Source: Methylocystis sp. IM3
GTDB lineage: Bacteria > Pseudomonadota > Alphaproteobacteria > Rhizobiales > Beijerinckiaceae
Reading direction: 5' to 3'
Assembly: GCF_038070105.1 (NCBI RefSeq)
Contig: NZ_JBBPBZ010000002.1
Span: 3,082,501-3,146,500, forward strand
Length of the DNA: 64,000 nucleotides
Shown here: in pieces, positions 1 through 8,339 of the stretch
Position numbering within the stretch: position 1 is the first letter of the stretch
Layout of the letters: every line of letters begins with the position of its first letter
The notes under the pieces: model-generated
What the model saw: the letters and a program-made list of their open reading frames with translations, nothing else
What the model was told of the DNA's origin: nothing
The model's database searches: none
Translations under genes and position numbers: made by a program

Positions 1-2121
1 GGAGAGGCGCTGGCCGATCTGCGCCAGACGGCGCTCGGCGGCGGTGTGGCGCTCGCGGGCCTCTTCGAGCCGGGCGCGGGCGCGGCGCTGGGCGTCGCGG
101 GCGGCGGCGTCGCCAAGGGCGGCGAGCCGTGTCGCCTCCCGGGCGGCGTCGAGCTCCTCGGCGAGGGCGTCGGCCTCGGCGCGGGCGCGGGCCGCCTCGG
201 CCCGCAGATCGGCGAGGCGATTCTTTTCGGCAAGCCGGCGCGCGGCCGGCGTCGGCGCCTCCGCGGCCTGGGTGAAGCCGTCCCAGCGCCACAGATCGCC
301 TTCCCTGGAGACGAGGCGCTGGCCTGGCCTCAGGAGCTTGCGCAGACTCTCGCCCTCGGTGCGCAGGACGACGCCGATCTGGGCGAGCCGACGGCGCAGC
401 GCCGGCGGCGCCTCGACCATGTCGAGGAGCGGGCGCACGCCGGGGGGCAGAGACGGGTCGCCCGCGTCGGCGGTGAGGGCCCAATGCGCGGGAGCAGATG
501 TCTCGGCGGAGGCGTCGAGATCGTCGCCGAGCGCGGCGCCGAGCGCCGTCTCATAGCCTTTCTCGACCGTCACGCTCTCGACGACCGGGGCCCACAGGCC
601 GCCAGCGCCGGATTGCAGCAGATTTTCGAGCGTGCGGACCTCGGTCTCCAGCCGCTGCGCCCTCAGCGCGGCCTGCTCGACCGGCTGACGGGCGGCGGCC
701 TCCGCCTCGCGCGCCTCACGGCTCCCCTCCTCGGCCATCTGCGCGGCTTCGTCGGCGGCGCGCGCCTCCTCGACGGCCATCTCGAACGCCTCGGCGAGAC
801 GCGCCGCCTCCTCGACGCCCCCGCCCTGCCCGGCGATCAGCGCGAATTCGGTGTCGAGCCGGGTGAGCTCCGCCTGGAAGCGCGCCACGCGGGCGTTCTC
901 GTCGCGCAGCGCCGATTCGATGGCGCCGCGCCGGGCGTTCACGCCCGCGAGCTGCTGCTGCACGTCGGAAAGGGCCGATTCGGTCTCGGCGAGCTTCGCC
1001 TCGATCTCGGCAAGACGCTCGCGCGCCTCGGCTTCCCGGTCGTCGTCCTGCAAATCGGCGCCCAGAAGGTCGGCGCGCTCGTCCTCCAGCCTCTGCGCAA
1101 CTTCGGCGGCGTCCTCGATCAAGGCCCGCTCGCGCTCGAGATCGCGCATGAACTGCTCGATCTGCCGCGCGAGCTCTGAAATGCGCTGCTTGGCGCGCTG
1201 TTCGTCGGCCTCGAGCGCCTGACGGGCGGCCACGAGCCGATGCACGGCGGCGCCGGCTTCGGCCTCCTTCTCGCGCAGCTTCGGCAGCTCATGCGCGGCG
1301 ATGGCCTGAAGCTTCGCGGCCTCCGCCTGCTCGAGCGTGCGCGTCTGCACGTTGAGGATGTCGGCTTCGAGCTTGCGGGCGGCGTCGCGCAGCTGATCGG
1401 CGGCGATCTGGTAGGAAACGAGCGCGACGAGCGCCTCGTTCTGCCGGATTTTGGCGGCGACCTCGCGATAGCGCGCGGCCTGACGCGCCTGACGTCTCAG
1501 ACTGTCGCCCTGGCTCTCGACCTGCTTCAAAACATCCTCTAGGCGGGTCAGATTCTCGGACGCGGCGTTCAGCCTCAGCTCGGCCTCGTGGCGGCGGGAA
1601 TGCAGGCCGGCGACGCCGGCGGCGTCTTCGAGAATTCTGCGGCGCGCCTGCGGCTTGGCCGAAATGATCTCGCCGATCTGGCCCTGACGCACGAGCGAGG
1701 GCGATCGGGCGCCGGTCGCGGCGTCGGCGAAGAGCAATTGCACGTCGCGGGCGCGCACTTCCTTGCCGTTGATGCGATAGGTCGAGCCCTGCTCGCGCTC
1801 GATGCGGCGCGTGACCTCGATGAGATCGGCGTCGTTGAAGCCGGCGGGCGCGAGGCGGGCGGAATTGTCCAGAACAAGGCCGACTTCCGCGAAATTGCGC
1901 GCGGCGCGCGACCCGCCGCCGGAAAAGATCACGTCGTCCATGCCGGACGCGCGCATGTTTTTATAGGAATTTTCGCCCATGACCCAGCGCAGGGCCTCGA
2001 CGAGGTTGGACTTGCCGCAGCCGTTCGGCCCGACCACGCCGGTGAGGCCGGGCTGAATGAGGAAGTCCGTCGACTCGCAGAAGCTCTTGAACCCCAATAT
2101 GCGCAGGCGTTCGAATTTCAT
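1..2121 (-). CDS. smc: Chromosome segregation protein SMC, N-terminal 707 codons (3' end beyond window)
   Basis: SMC ATPase that organises and segregates the chromosome with ScpA/ScpB. The protein opens MKFERLRILGFKSF and has the Walker A motif GPNGCGKSN at residues 31-39, so the ATPase head N-half is present. A long Glu/Arg/Ala-rich coiled coil follows from about residue 170, and a hinge-like, less helical stretch lies near residues 520-620. No stop codon occurs before the window edge, so the second coiled coil, the ABC signature and Walker B lie outside. The start is the ATG at 2121; upstream is about 210 bp with no gene before chaC, which is divergent. Family identity is certain from the head domain. 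Confidence 0.95.
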   Translation of the reverse strand, partial: MKFERLRILGFKSFCESTDFLIQPGLTGVVGPNGCGKSNLVEALRWVMGENSYKNMRASGMDDVIFSGGGSRAARNFAEVGLVLDNSARLAPAGFNDADLIEVTRRIEREQGSTYRINGKEVRARDVQLLFADAATGARSPSLVRQGQIGEIISAKPQARRRILEDAAGVAGLHSRRHEAELRLNAASENLTRLEDVLKQVESQGDSLRRQARQAARYREVAAKIRQNEALVALVSYQIAADQLRDAARKLEADILNVQTRTLEQAEAAKLQAIAAHELPKLREKEAEAGAAVHRLVAARQALEADEQRAKQRISELARQIEQFMRDLERERALIEDAAEVAQRLEDERADLLGADLQDDDREAEARERLAEIEAKLAETESALSDVQQQLAGVNARRGAIESALRDENARVARFQAELTRLDTEFALIAGQGGGVEEAARLAEAFEMAVEEARAADEAAQMAEEGSREAREAEAAARQPVEQAALRAQRLETEVRTLENLLQSGAGGLWAPVVESVTVEKGYETALGAALGDDLDASAETSAPAHWALTADAGDPSLPPGVRPLLDMVEAPPALRRRLAQIGVVLRTEGESLRKLLRPGQRLVSREGDLWRWDGFTQAAEAPTPAARRLAEKNRLADLRAEAARARAEADALAEELDAAREATRLAALGDAAARDAQRRARARLEEARERHTAAERRLAQIGQRLS

Positions 2122-2332
2122 GCGTCAAGAGCGCCACAAAAGCATGGGGAAGGCAAGAAACGGCCGACAATATCTTGTGGAAGCATCCAGTGGAGGCGGC
2201 AGGCTCGGCGAGCCGTTTCAAGCGAACGCGCCTCTTTCCTGTTGCATTGCGAGAGGCGAATTGAAAAACTGCGAATTGATAAACTGCGATGTGCCGGGCG
2301 CAGCGTTCGGCCGCTGGAGCTGAAAAGCTCGG

Positions 2333-2932
2333 ATGAGGTCAGGTTTGCTGGCGACGCATTCCCGCGACGAGGATCTCTGGGTTTTCGCCTATGGCTCGCT
2401 GATGTGGCGGCCGGGCTTCGACTTCGTCGAGAGCGCCCTCGCCTGGGTTCACGGCTATCATCGGTCTCTTTGCATTTTCTCCCACGTCCACAGGGGCACG
2501 CCCGAGCGGCCGGGGCTTGTTCTCGGGCTCGACCGGGGCGGGTCCTGCCAGGGCGTGGCCTTTCGCGTCGCGGCGCGCGACCGCGACAGCACGATCCACT
2601 ACCTGCGCGAACGCGAGCTCGTGACTTCCGTCTATCTCGAAAAGACGATCGGTGTGCGATTTGCCGAGGGCGGCTGCGTCAACGCCCTGGCCTATGTCGT
2701 CGACCGCAGCCATCATCAATACGCCGGCCGCCTGCCTGTCGATGAGATGACCCGCCTCGTCGCGGAAGGCGTGGGCCTCAACGGCGACAATCCGGCCTAT
2801 GTGCGCAACACCTACGAGCACCTGCTGCAACTCGACATTCACGACCCGGAACTCGAGGAAGTCGTCCGACGTCTCGACCGCTCGTCCTGCCGGATGAGCC
2901 CTGCCGCCGGACAGGCCGGACAGGATGTCTGA
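2333..2932 (+). CDS. chaC: ChaC-family gamma-glutamylcyclotransferase
   Basis: Glutathione-specific gamma-glutamylcyclotransferase, which would cleave glutathione to 5-oxoproline and Cys-Gly in the cytoplasm. The 199-residue product matches the usual ChaC length. The substrate-loop motif YGSLMW is at residues 20-25, followed by typical ChaC blocks (GYHRSLC; RERELVTSVYLEK; GDNPAYVRNTYEHL near the C terminus). The ATG at 2333 has only a weak upstream purine stretch. It is a stand-alone gene divergent from smc. An inverted repeat lies just after the stop. Family assignment is firm; glutathione specificity is from family knowledge. Confidence 0.88.
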   Translation: MRSGLLATHSRDEDLWVFAYGSLMWRPGFDFVESALAWVHGYHRSLCIFSHVHRGTPERPGLVLGLDRGGSCQGVAFRVAARDRDSTIHYLRERELVTSVYLEKTIGVRFAEGGCVNALAYVVDRSHHQYAGRLPVDEMTRLVAEGVGLNGDNPAYVRNTYEHLLQLDIHDPELEEVVRRLDRSSCRMSPAAGQAGQDV

Positions 2933-2949
2933 CAGACCGTAGGAAAAAA

Positions 2950-2970
2950 AGGCCGGGGCAAGCCCCGGCT
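2950..2970 (-). terminator. GC-rich hairpin followed by T-run on the minus strand
   Basis: The sequence GCCGGGGC-AA-GCCCCGGC forms an 8-bp stem. A run of A residues precedes it on the + strand, so on the minus strand the hairpin is followed by Ts. That orientation would stop transcription coming leftward from the SOS-box gene; it could also attenuate chaC readthrough without a T-run. Confidence 0.5.
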
Positions 2971-3045
2971 GCTAGAGCACTCATCCAACGCGCAATCAGA
3001 CGCACAACGCCACGCGGACGCCCGACGCCTACAAACGCTACGCTC

Positions 3046-3075
3046 ACGCCACGCCACGCCACGCCACGCCACGCC
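3046..3075. repeat. Six perfect tandem copies of ACGCC
   Basis: The 5-bp unit ACGCC is repeated six times without error, and the flanks (about 2985-3125) contain further ACGC/CACGCC copies. It lies in the 340-bp gene-free stretch 2933-3272, which otherwise holds only the hairpin at 2950-2970. The composition and repeat pattern differ from neighbouring coding DNA. Confidence 0.85.
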
Positions 3076-3272
3076 TGCCCCACGCCACGCAAACCGGAAA
3101 CTCGACTCAACGCCAACGCAACGATTACTCGGCTCACGCAACGACTATTTGACGACAAGTCACTCGGACGCGACCACACGCTGACTCAGCCGGGGCGTTC
3201 CGATCCATTACGGTCAGGACCGGGCCCCTGTTGTCCGGGGCGTCTATGCGCCCCGTTGATTCGGAAGCCGCT

Positions 3273-3665
3273 TCAATTGAGAAGCGAGCCCGAAAGATCG
3301 CGCGCCGTTTCGTCTCCGGCGCAGAAATGGACATGCCACTCGGAAACGCCGAGTTCGTGGGCGAGGGAAGCGAGTGGCGGCCTCGCCCCGGGCTCCCGCG
3401 TCGAAAAGACGCAGAGCGGGCGCCGCGCAAGGCCCTCACGGGCCACGCCGACGACGACCGCGCTTTCCACTTCGGAGACGAAACCTTCCTCGCCTCGCTG
3501 GAAGATGGAGCAGACGTAACGGCGTCCCGATACGCCACGCCAGGAGAAGAAGCGGCCCTGGAGGAGATTCGCTTCTGCGAGCGAATCGAGTTCCTGACCG
3601 CGTGGCGACAGGCCATGCGATGGCCGGCGCATCATTAATGGCGAAAAATTATGGTCCCGACGCAT
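3273..3665 (-). CDS. Hypothetical protein behind a LexA-type promoter
   Basis: I do not recognise a named family. The product is about 130 residues, soluble, and reads like a real protein: a basic N-terminal SHGLSPRG segment, the block GRRYVCSIFQRGEEGF, a hydrophobic AVVVGVA strand and a conserved-looking SEWHVHFCA stretch near the C terminus. The ATG at 3665 is chosen because the promoter -10 lies at 3698-3703, so the in-frame ATG at 3692 would sit at or before the transcript start, and AGGGTG precedes 3665. Another in-frame ATG pair is at 3632-3635. Codon use resembles the neighbours. The SOS box suggests a DNA-damage response; the function is unknown. Confidence 0.6.
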   Translation of the reverse strand: MRRDHNFSPLMMRRPSHGLSPRGQELDSLAEANLLQGRFFSWRGVSGRRYVCSIFQRGEEGFVSEVESAVVVGVAREGLARRPLCVFSTREPGARPPLASLAHELGVSEWHVHFCAGDETARDLSGSLLN

Positions 3666-3692
3666 GACACCCTGCCAAACAGAGCGAAACAA

Positions 3693-3707
3693 GAACTTTA
3701 CTAGAAC
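3693..3707 (-). promoter_or_regulatory. LexA/SOS box (GTTC-N7-GTTC)
   Basis: On the minus strand the sequence is GTTC TAGTAAA GTTC, an exact match to the alphaproteobacterial LexA direct-repeat consensus GTTC-N7-GTTC. It overlaps the -10 element of the promoter at 3698-3726, the expected place for repression. Confidence 0.8.
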
Positions 3708-3726
3708 AAACGATGTACACAGTCAA
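3698..3726 (-). promoter_or_regulatory. Sigma70-like promoter of the SOS-box gene
   Basis: Read on the minus strand, TTGACT (3726-3721) is followed after 17 bp by TAGTAA (3703-3698). The start of transcription would fall near 3690, about 25 nt before the ATG at 3665. The LexA box covers the -10. Confidence 0.6.
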
Positions 3727-4122
3727 GGACTGCGACCTCGCGTTCCCGGAAAGACCCGGCGGGCGCTCCCCCCGCCGCACTGGGCTGCGGCCGTACTGGC
3801 GCAGCCTGTCTTGCCTCTCTTTGCATGACGCCCAGCCCGGAGGCTGTGCGCCAACGCGCACCCTGCGCCACTACGCTCCCGCTTGAACTCCTCTGGAGAT
3901 GGGGTGCGATTCGAGCAACGCAAGCGTGAACTTTGCCATAAGGCGCACAACTTCTACGATAGTTTCATCGGCGAGACAATTTTTTTTGATTTTGTCGCGG
4001 GCCGGCGTGGTTCGCGCCTGTCACTGGGCGCAGCAAGGCGCCCGCGCCGGCTAGCGCCGACGCGGGTCTCGATATGGACATCTCAAATTCGTTACTGAGC
4101 TTTTTCCGCGCCCCGGCGGCCG
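3727..4122. other. Gene-poor intergenic stretch
   Basis: This roughly 400-bp stretch lies between the SOS promoter and the glyQ stop. It contains GC-rich inverted segments (for example around 3755-3800) and an AT-rich patch near 3975-3995, but no ORF with convincing composition or start site and no recognisable tRNA, RNase P, tmRNA or SRP RNA core. An unannotated small RNA cannot be excluded. Confidence 0.4.
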
Positions 4123-5055
4123 TCAGCCGTTGGCGCCGCCGCCCGCCGTGCGCAGCCAGGCGGCCCCGCAGGCCTTGGCGAGCTCGCGCACCCGCAGGAT
4201 GTAGCTTTGCCGCTCGGTGACGGAAATCACCCCGCGCGCGTCGAGCAGATTGAAGGCGTGGCTCGCCTTGATGCACTGGTCGTAGGCGGGCAGCGCCATG
4301 AGATGCCGCTCATCGCCCGAGCCCGCGCCGAAATCGAGCAGGCGCCGGCACTCGGCTTCCGCGTCCCGAAAGTCCTCGAAGAGCTTCGCCGTGTCGGCGG
4401 CCTCGAAATTATGGCGCGAATATTCCTGCTCGGCCTGCAGGAAGACGTCGCCATAGGTGACTTTTTCCGCGCCGTCGCGGCCGTTGAAATTCAGCTCCAT
4501 GATGCTGTCGACGCCTTGCAGATAGCAGGCGAGCCGCTCCAGCCCATAGGTGAGTTCGCCCGCGACCGGCGCGCATTCGAAGCCCGCAACCTGCTGGAAA
4601 TAGGTGAACTGCGAGACCTCCATGCCGTCGCACCAGCATTCCCAGCCGAGCCCCCAGGCGCCGAGCGTGGGGCTTTCCCAGTCGTCCTCGACGAATCGGA
4701 TGTCATGGACCGCCGCATCCAGGCCGATCGCGGCGAGCGAGGCGAGATAGAGCTCCTGAAGATTGGCCGGCGACGGTTTGAGGATCACCTGGAACTGGTA
4801 ATAATGCTGCACGCGGTTGGGGTTCTCGCCATAGCGCCCGTCCTTGGGACGCCGGCACGGCTGCGCATAGGCGGCCCGCCAGGGCCTCGGGCCGAGCGCG
4901 CGCAGCGTCGTCGCCGGATGGAAGGTGCCCGCGCCCATCTCCATGTCATAGGGCTGCAAAATGACGCAGCCTTGCGCCGCCCAGAAATTCTGGAGCGTGA
5001 GAATCAGGCCCTGGAAGGAGCGCGTGGGGGAGAGATCGTCGGCGGTGGCGGTCAT
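4123..5055 (-). CDS. glyQ: Glycyl-tRNA synthetase alpha subunit
   Basis: Catalytic subunit of the bacterial alpha2beta2 glycyl-tRNA synthetase, which charges tRNA-Gly. The 310-residue product has the usual length and the hallmark class II segments [36 protein letters not shown], and [19 protein letters not shown], then the [15 protein letters not shown] block. The start is the ATG at 5055. It is odd that glyS, usually the next gene downstream, is not present: the stop at 4123 is followed by about 400 bp of gene-poor DNA and then an unrelated SOS-box gene. glyS must lie elsewhere in the genome. Confidence 0.97.
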   Translation of the reverse strand: MTATADDLSPTRSFQGLILTLQNFWAAQGCVILQPYDMEMGAGTFHPATTLRALGPRPWRAAYAQPCRRPKDGRYGENPNRVQHYYQFQVILKPSPANLQELYLASLAAIGLDAAVHDIRFVEDDWESPTLGAWGLGWECWCDGMEVSQFTYFQQVAGFECAPVAGELTYGLERLACYLQGVDSIMELNFNGRDGAEKVTYGDVFLQAEQEYSRHNFEAADTAKLFEDFRDAEAECRRLLDFGAGSGDERHLMALPAYDQCIKASHAFNLLDARGVISVTERQSYILRVRELAKACGAAWLRTAGGGANG

Positions 5056-5202
5056 GCAGGCATCCTGTCGCGGCGAAGAAGCAGTTACGGTCGCCGCGGC
5101 CCGCGGTCAATGGCCGGGGCCGTTCCAATTTGAGCCAAACTCGAAGTTGCCGGGAAAGCCCTCGGAAACCATTCCGAAAGCCATGGGCGCTAGCGTTAGC
5201 CC

Positions 5203-6339
5203 ATGCGTAACCATGTGTCGTATCCCCGCGTTCGCGCCCCCCGTCGGGCGCACAAGATCGTCCCGGCGGTCGGCGGCGTAGCCCTCTGCCTGCTGACCGG
5301 CGGCTTTTTGTTCTCGCTCCCGGAGGAGCCCGCCGGACCGGCCGAGCCGGCGCGCGAGACCGCCGAACTGGCCCCCGCCGATCTCGGCCTGCGCGGCTCC
5401 CTCGTCTCCGGCATTGGCGCCCATGCGCCGCAAGCCTTTGCGCCACGCAGCGCCCGCGCGCGGTTCTATGATTTCTTCGTCTCGCGCGCCGAGGCCGGGC
5501 CAAAACCGGCCGAAGGCGCATGGCGGGCGGCGCAGGCGCCCGAGCCGCCCGCGCGCCCCGTCGACCTCCGAACTGACGCCGACGCGCCGCCCGCGCCAGC
5601 GCCGGAGCTGGCGAGCCTCGAGGCGCCGACGCCGCCACGACGCCCGCCGGAACTTTCCGCCGCGCTCAAGCCCGAGCCCCCGAAGGAGCAGCCCGTCTCT
5701 CTCGCGCGGGACGAGCCGCGTAGTCCTGCGCGCCAGATGGCGCGGGCGGCAGGCTCCACGACCGTTCCCGCCGCGCCCTCGGATGGCCGCAGCTTCTTCG
5801 AGCGCCTCTTTGGCGGCGCGCCCCAGGCTGCGGCGGCGTTGACGACCGGCCGGCCGAATCGCGAGGTCATGGCCTATGCCGCCACGCCCGCCGACACGGG
5901 CGGGCTGTTCGGCGGATTGCGCAGCGCCGTCGCGCCCACCAATCCCGCCGCGCGCTTCGACCGCTATACGGCGGTCTACGACATCTCCGCCCGGGTGGTT
6001 TACATGCCGGACGGCTCGAGGCTGGAGGCGCATTCGGGCCTGCGCGAGCATCTCGACGACCCGCGCTATGTGCATCTCCGCATGCGCGGCCCGACGCCGC
6101 CGCATATCTATACGCTCACCCCCCGCGAAGCCCTGTTCCATGGCGTCGAGGCGCTGCGCCTCAATCCTGTCGGCGGCGGCGGCGCCATCTACGGGCGAGC
6201 CGGACTCCTCGCGCATACCTATATGCTCGGGCCGAACGGCGACTCCAACGGCTGCGTCTCCTTCCGCGACTACAACGCCTTTCTTCAGGCCTATAAGCGC
6301 GGCGACATTCGCCGCCTCGCCGTGGTCGCGCACCTCTAG
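5203..6339 (+). CDS. DUF2778 (Tlde1-like) L,D-transpeptidase-fold protein, copy 1
   Basis: Membrane-anchored or exported cell-wall protein of 378 residues. A basic N terminus is followed by one hydrophobic segment at about residues 19-36, then about 200 residues of Pro/Ala-rich linker, then the DUF2778 domain (PF10908, the Tlde1 family) from about residue 255. The candidate catalytic triad is visible as His338, Ser348 and Cys351 in HTYMLGPNGDSNGC. Family knowledge: Tlde1 proteins are L,D-transpeptidase-like enzymes acting on peptidoglycan; some are type VI effectors, but no type VI genes are here. A close paralogue lies 325 bp downstream on the same strand. Confidence 0.85.
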   Translation: MRNHVSYPRVRAPRRAHKIVPAVGGVALCLLTGGFLFSLPEEPAGPAEPARETAELAPADLGLRGSLVSGIGAHAPQAFAPRSARARFYDFFVSRAEAGPKPAEGAWRAAQAPEPPARPVDLRTDADAPPAPAPELASLEAPTPPRRPPELSAALKPEPPKEQPVSLARDEPRSPARQMARAAGSTTVPAAPSDGRSFFERLFGGAPQAAAALTTGRPNREVMAYAATPADTGGLFGGLRSAVAPTNPAARFDRYTAVYDISARVVYMPDGSRLEAHSGLREHLDDPRYVHLRMRGPTPPHIYTLTPREALFHGVEALRLNPVGGGGAIYGRAGLLAHTYMLGPNGDSNGCVSFRDYNAFLQAYKRGDIRRLAVVAHL

Positions 6340-6364
6340 GAGAGGAGCCGCCCCGTCCACCGAG

Positions 6365-6397
6365 CGCGCCGGTCTCGCAGGATCGGCGCGTTTTTTT
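6365..6397 (+). terminator. Rho-independent terminator after DUF2778 copy 1
   Basis: CGCGCCG pairs with CGGCGCG (6384-6390) and is followed directly by seven Ts. It lies 26 bp after the stop of the first DUF2778 gene, so the second copy at 6665 is probably transcribed separately. Confidence 0.75.
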
Positions 6398-6664
6398 GTC
6401 GGGCGCCTCATTTCGGGACAGACAATCCTGTGCCAAGTCTCTGCATTCACACGGTTTCTTATGTCTATGGCGGGCTGACGCCTTGTGCGAAGCTGTCCAC
6501 GCACAGCCAAGAATTCGCCTCAATCGAGCCCAAGCAAGGCCGCTATGCTTTTCCAGAGTGTTGCTGCGGCGTTCTTGCGCGTCCGCTCGACCCGGCCGAC
6601 CCCGTGATTCGTGACGCCGCCGGTCGCAGCGCGAGCGCGCCACCCGATCATTTTCCGAGGGCGG
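6398..6664. other. Upstream region of DUF2778 copy 2
   Basis: This gene-free stretch separates the terminator from the second DUF2778 gene. I see no convincing ORF. It presumably contains the promoter of copy 2, but no clear -35/-10 pair stands out. Confidence 0.35.
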
Positions 6665-7786
6665 ATGTTGACGAAACCCCAGATTTTACATGGCTTCCTG
6701 TCACGAGATCGCGGCCGCTTCGTCGCCTATGTGGCGCTCGGAAGCGTCGCGCTGTCGTCGAGCCTGCTGATCGGCTGGCATGTCCATCGGCAAAAAGGGC
6801 CGGTCGCGGCTGACACGCTGGCGCGGACGGAGGCGCCTGCCGCCAACCCTTACGGTCGGATGATCGTGGGCCTTGGGCCCTGGGCCCGCACGGCCGCCGC
6901 GCCTGCGCAGACAGCCGACACGACGGCCGCGCTCGCCGCGAAAGTGGAGCCCGTGGCTCTGGAGCCGGAGGCGAAGCTCGACCCGAATCTCGAAGCGAAC
7001 CTCGAATCGGCGGAGGCGGAAAGCGTCTCCCCTAACGATGAGACGACGCCACTGCCGCCCCGCCGGCCCGCCGATCTCAAGGCGCTTGCGAGCCGCCTGG
7101 CGCCCGCGCCGCAGCGGCAGGCCGCGCTCGCCGAACCCGCCCCCGCGCCGGCGTCAGCCGACACCCGCAGCTTCTTCGAGAAGATTTTCGGCGGCGCCGG
7201 CGCCAGCCAACAACCCGCCGCCCCGCCCGAGCCGGCGCAAACCGGCCGCAACGCGCGCCGCCCGCAGCAGGCTCCTGCTCAGGGCTCTGCTCAGGTCTTG
7301 GCCTATGCCGCGCCGGAATCGACCGGCGGTCTTTTTGGCGGCGTCACGAGCCCCGCCGCGCCCGCGGCCCCGGCGCAATCTGCCGCCGTCGGCCCGGCGC
7401 CGCGCGCGGGAGCCGGCACCGCCGTCTACGACATTTCGGCGCACACGGTTTACATGCCGGACGGCACCAGGCTCGAAGCCCATTCTGGCCTTCGCGAATA
7501 TCTCGACGATCCGCGCTACGTGCATGTGCGCATGCGCGGTCCGACGCCTCCGACCGTTTATGCCCTGACGCCGCGCGAGGCGCTGTTTCATGGCGTCGAG
7601 GCCCTGCGCCTGACGCCGATCGGCGGTGATTCGATATACGGCCGCGCGGGTCTCCTTGCCCACACCTATATGCTCGGGCCGAACGGCGACTCCAACGGCT
7701 GCGTCTCCTTCCGCGACTACAACGCCTTCCTTCAGGCCTATAAGCGCGGCGACATTCGCCGGCTGGTGGTGGTCGCGCGCATGTAG
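6665..7786 (+). CDS. DUF2778 (Tlde1-like) L,D-transpeptidase-fold protein, copy 2
   Basis: Paralogue of the preceding DUF2778 gene, 373 residues from the ATG at 6665, which has GAGGGCGG just upstream; an in-frame upstream start at 6611 is possible but lacks this. One membrane segment at about residues 20-36 is followed by a Pro/Ala/Glu-rich linker and the C-terminal domain with His333 and Cys346 in the same HTYMLGPNGDSNGC motif. The last 43 or so residues are almost identical to copy 1 even at the DNA level, while the linkers have diverged. The role is probably peptidoglycan remodelling in the periplasm. Confidence 0.85.
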   Translation: MLTKPQILHGFLSRDRGRFVAYVALGSVALSSSLLIGWHVHRQKGPVAADTLARTEAPAANPYGRMIVGLGPWARTAAAPAQTADTTAALAAKVEPVALEPEAKLDPNLEANLESAEAESVSPNDETTPLPPRRPADLKALASRLAPAPQRQAALAEPAPAPASADTRSFFEKIFGGAGASQQPAAPPEPAQTGRNARRPQQAPAQGSAQVLAYAAPESTGGLFGGVTSPAAPAAPAQSAAVGPAPRAGAGTAVYDISAHTVYMPDGTRLEAHSGLREYLDDPRYVHVRMRGPTPPTVYALTPREALFHGVEALRLTPIGGDSIYGRAGLLAHTYMLGPNGDSNGCVSFRDYNAFLQAYKRGDIRRLVVVARM

Positions 7787-7889
7787 GAGCGTCTTGTCCC
7801 TGCGCGGTTTTTACCCCGCGGCGATGGATAGCCGCGAGGCGGCGCATATATGCCTCTTGGGTTGACGCTCATCCGCGCGGGAGGCTGCT

Positions 7890-8330
7890 TTGCGTATCAA
7901 TGCCCTTCTTCTTGTTTCGCTCTTCGCGATTGCAGGCGGAGAAAGCGCGGCGGCGCGAGTTCGCGTCCACATCGATCTCGGCAGCCAGCGCATGTATGTC
8001 AATTCGGGGAGCGGCAGCTATGTCTGGCCCGTCTCGACGGCGCGGCCCGGCTACCGGACGCCGCGCGGCGTCTTCTCCGCCAAGGCGCTGCAACCCATGC
8101 ATTACTCCAGCAAATACGACAATGCGCCGATGCCGCATTCCATCTTCTTCAACGGCGGCTACGCCATTCATGGGACGTACGCCACCGGCTCCCTCGGCCG
8201 CCCGGTCTCGCATGGATGCGTGCGGCTCTCACCCGGACATGCCGCGCAGCTTTATTCCATGGTGCGCCGGCAAGGGGCGATCATCTCCATCAGCGGCGGG
8301 GCGCGCCATTGGGGGCGCGCGCGCCACTGA
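7890..8330 (+). CDS. YkuD-type L,D-transpeptidase
   Basis: Small periplasmic L,D-transpeptidase that would form 3-3 peptidoglycan crosslinks or attach proteins to the wall. The 146-residue product has a signal peptide (MRINALLLVSLFAIAGG, cleavage near residue 22) followed by a minimal YkuD domain. The catalytic motif is complete: IHGTYATGSLGRPVSHGCVRL with Cys at about residue 110. The start is TTG at 7890, supported by GGGAGG eight bases upstream. It has no extra binding domains. It follows the two DUF2778 genes on the same strand and may share their cell-wall context. Confidence 0.9.
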   Translation: MRINALLLVSLFAIAGGESAAARVRVHIDLGSQRMYVNSGSGSYVWPVSTARPGYRTPRGVFSAKALQPMHYSSKYDNAPMPHSIFFNGGYAIHGTYATGSLGRPVSHGCVRLSPGHAAQLYSMVRRQGAIISISGGARHWGRARH

Positions 8331-8339
8331 GGCCTGGCC

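Noticed and set aside
3727..4080. A structured RNA or tRNA-like gene
   Set aside because: A GATTCGAG stretch suggested a T-arm, but no acceptor, anticodon or D-arm could be built on either strand.
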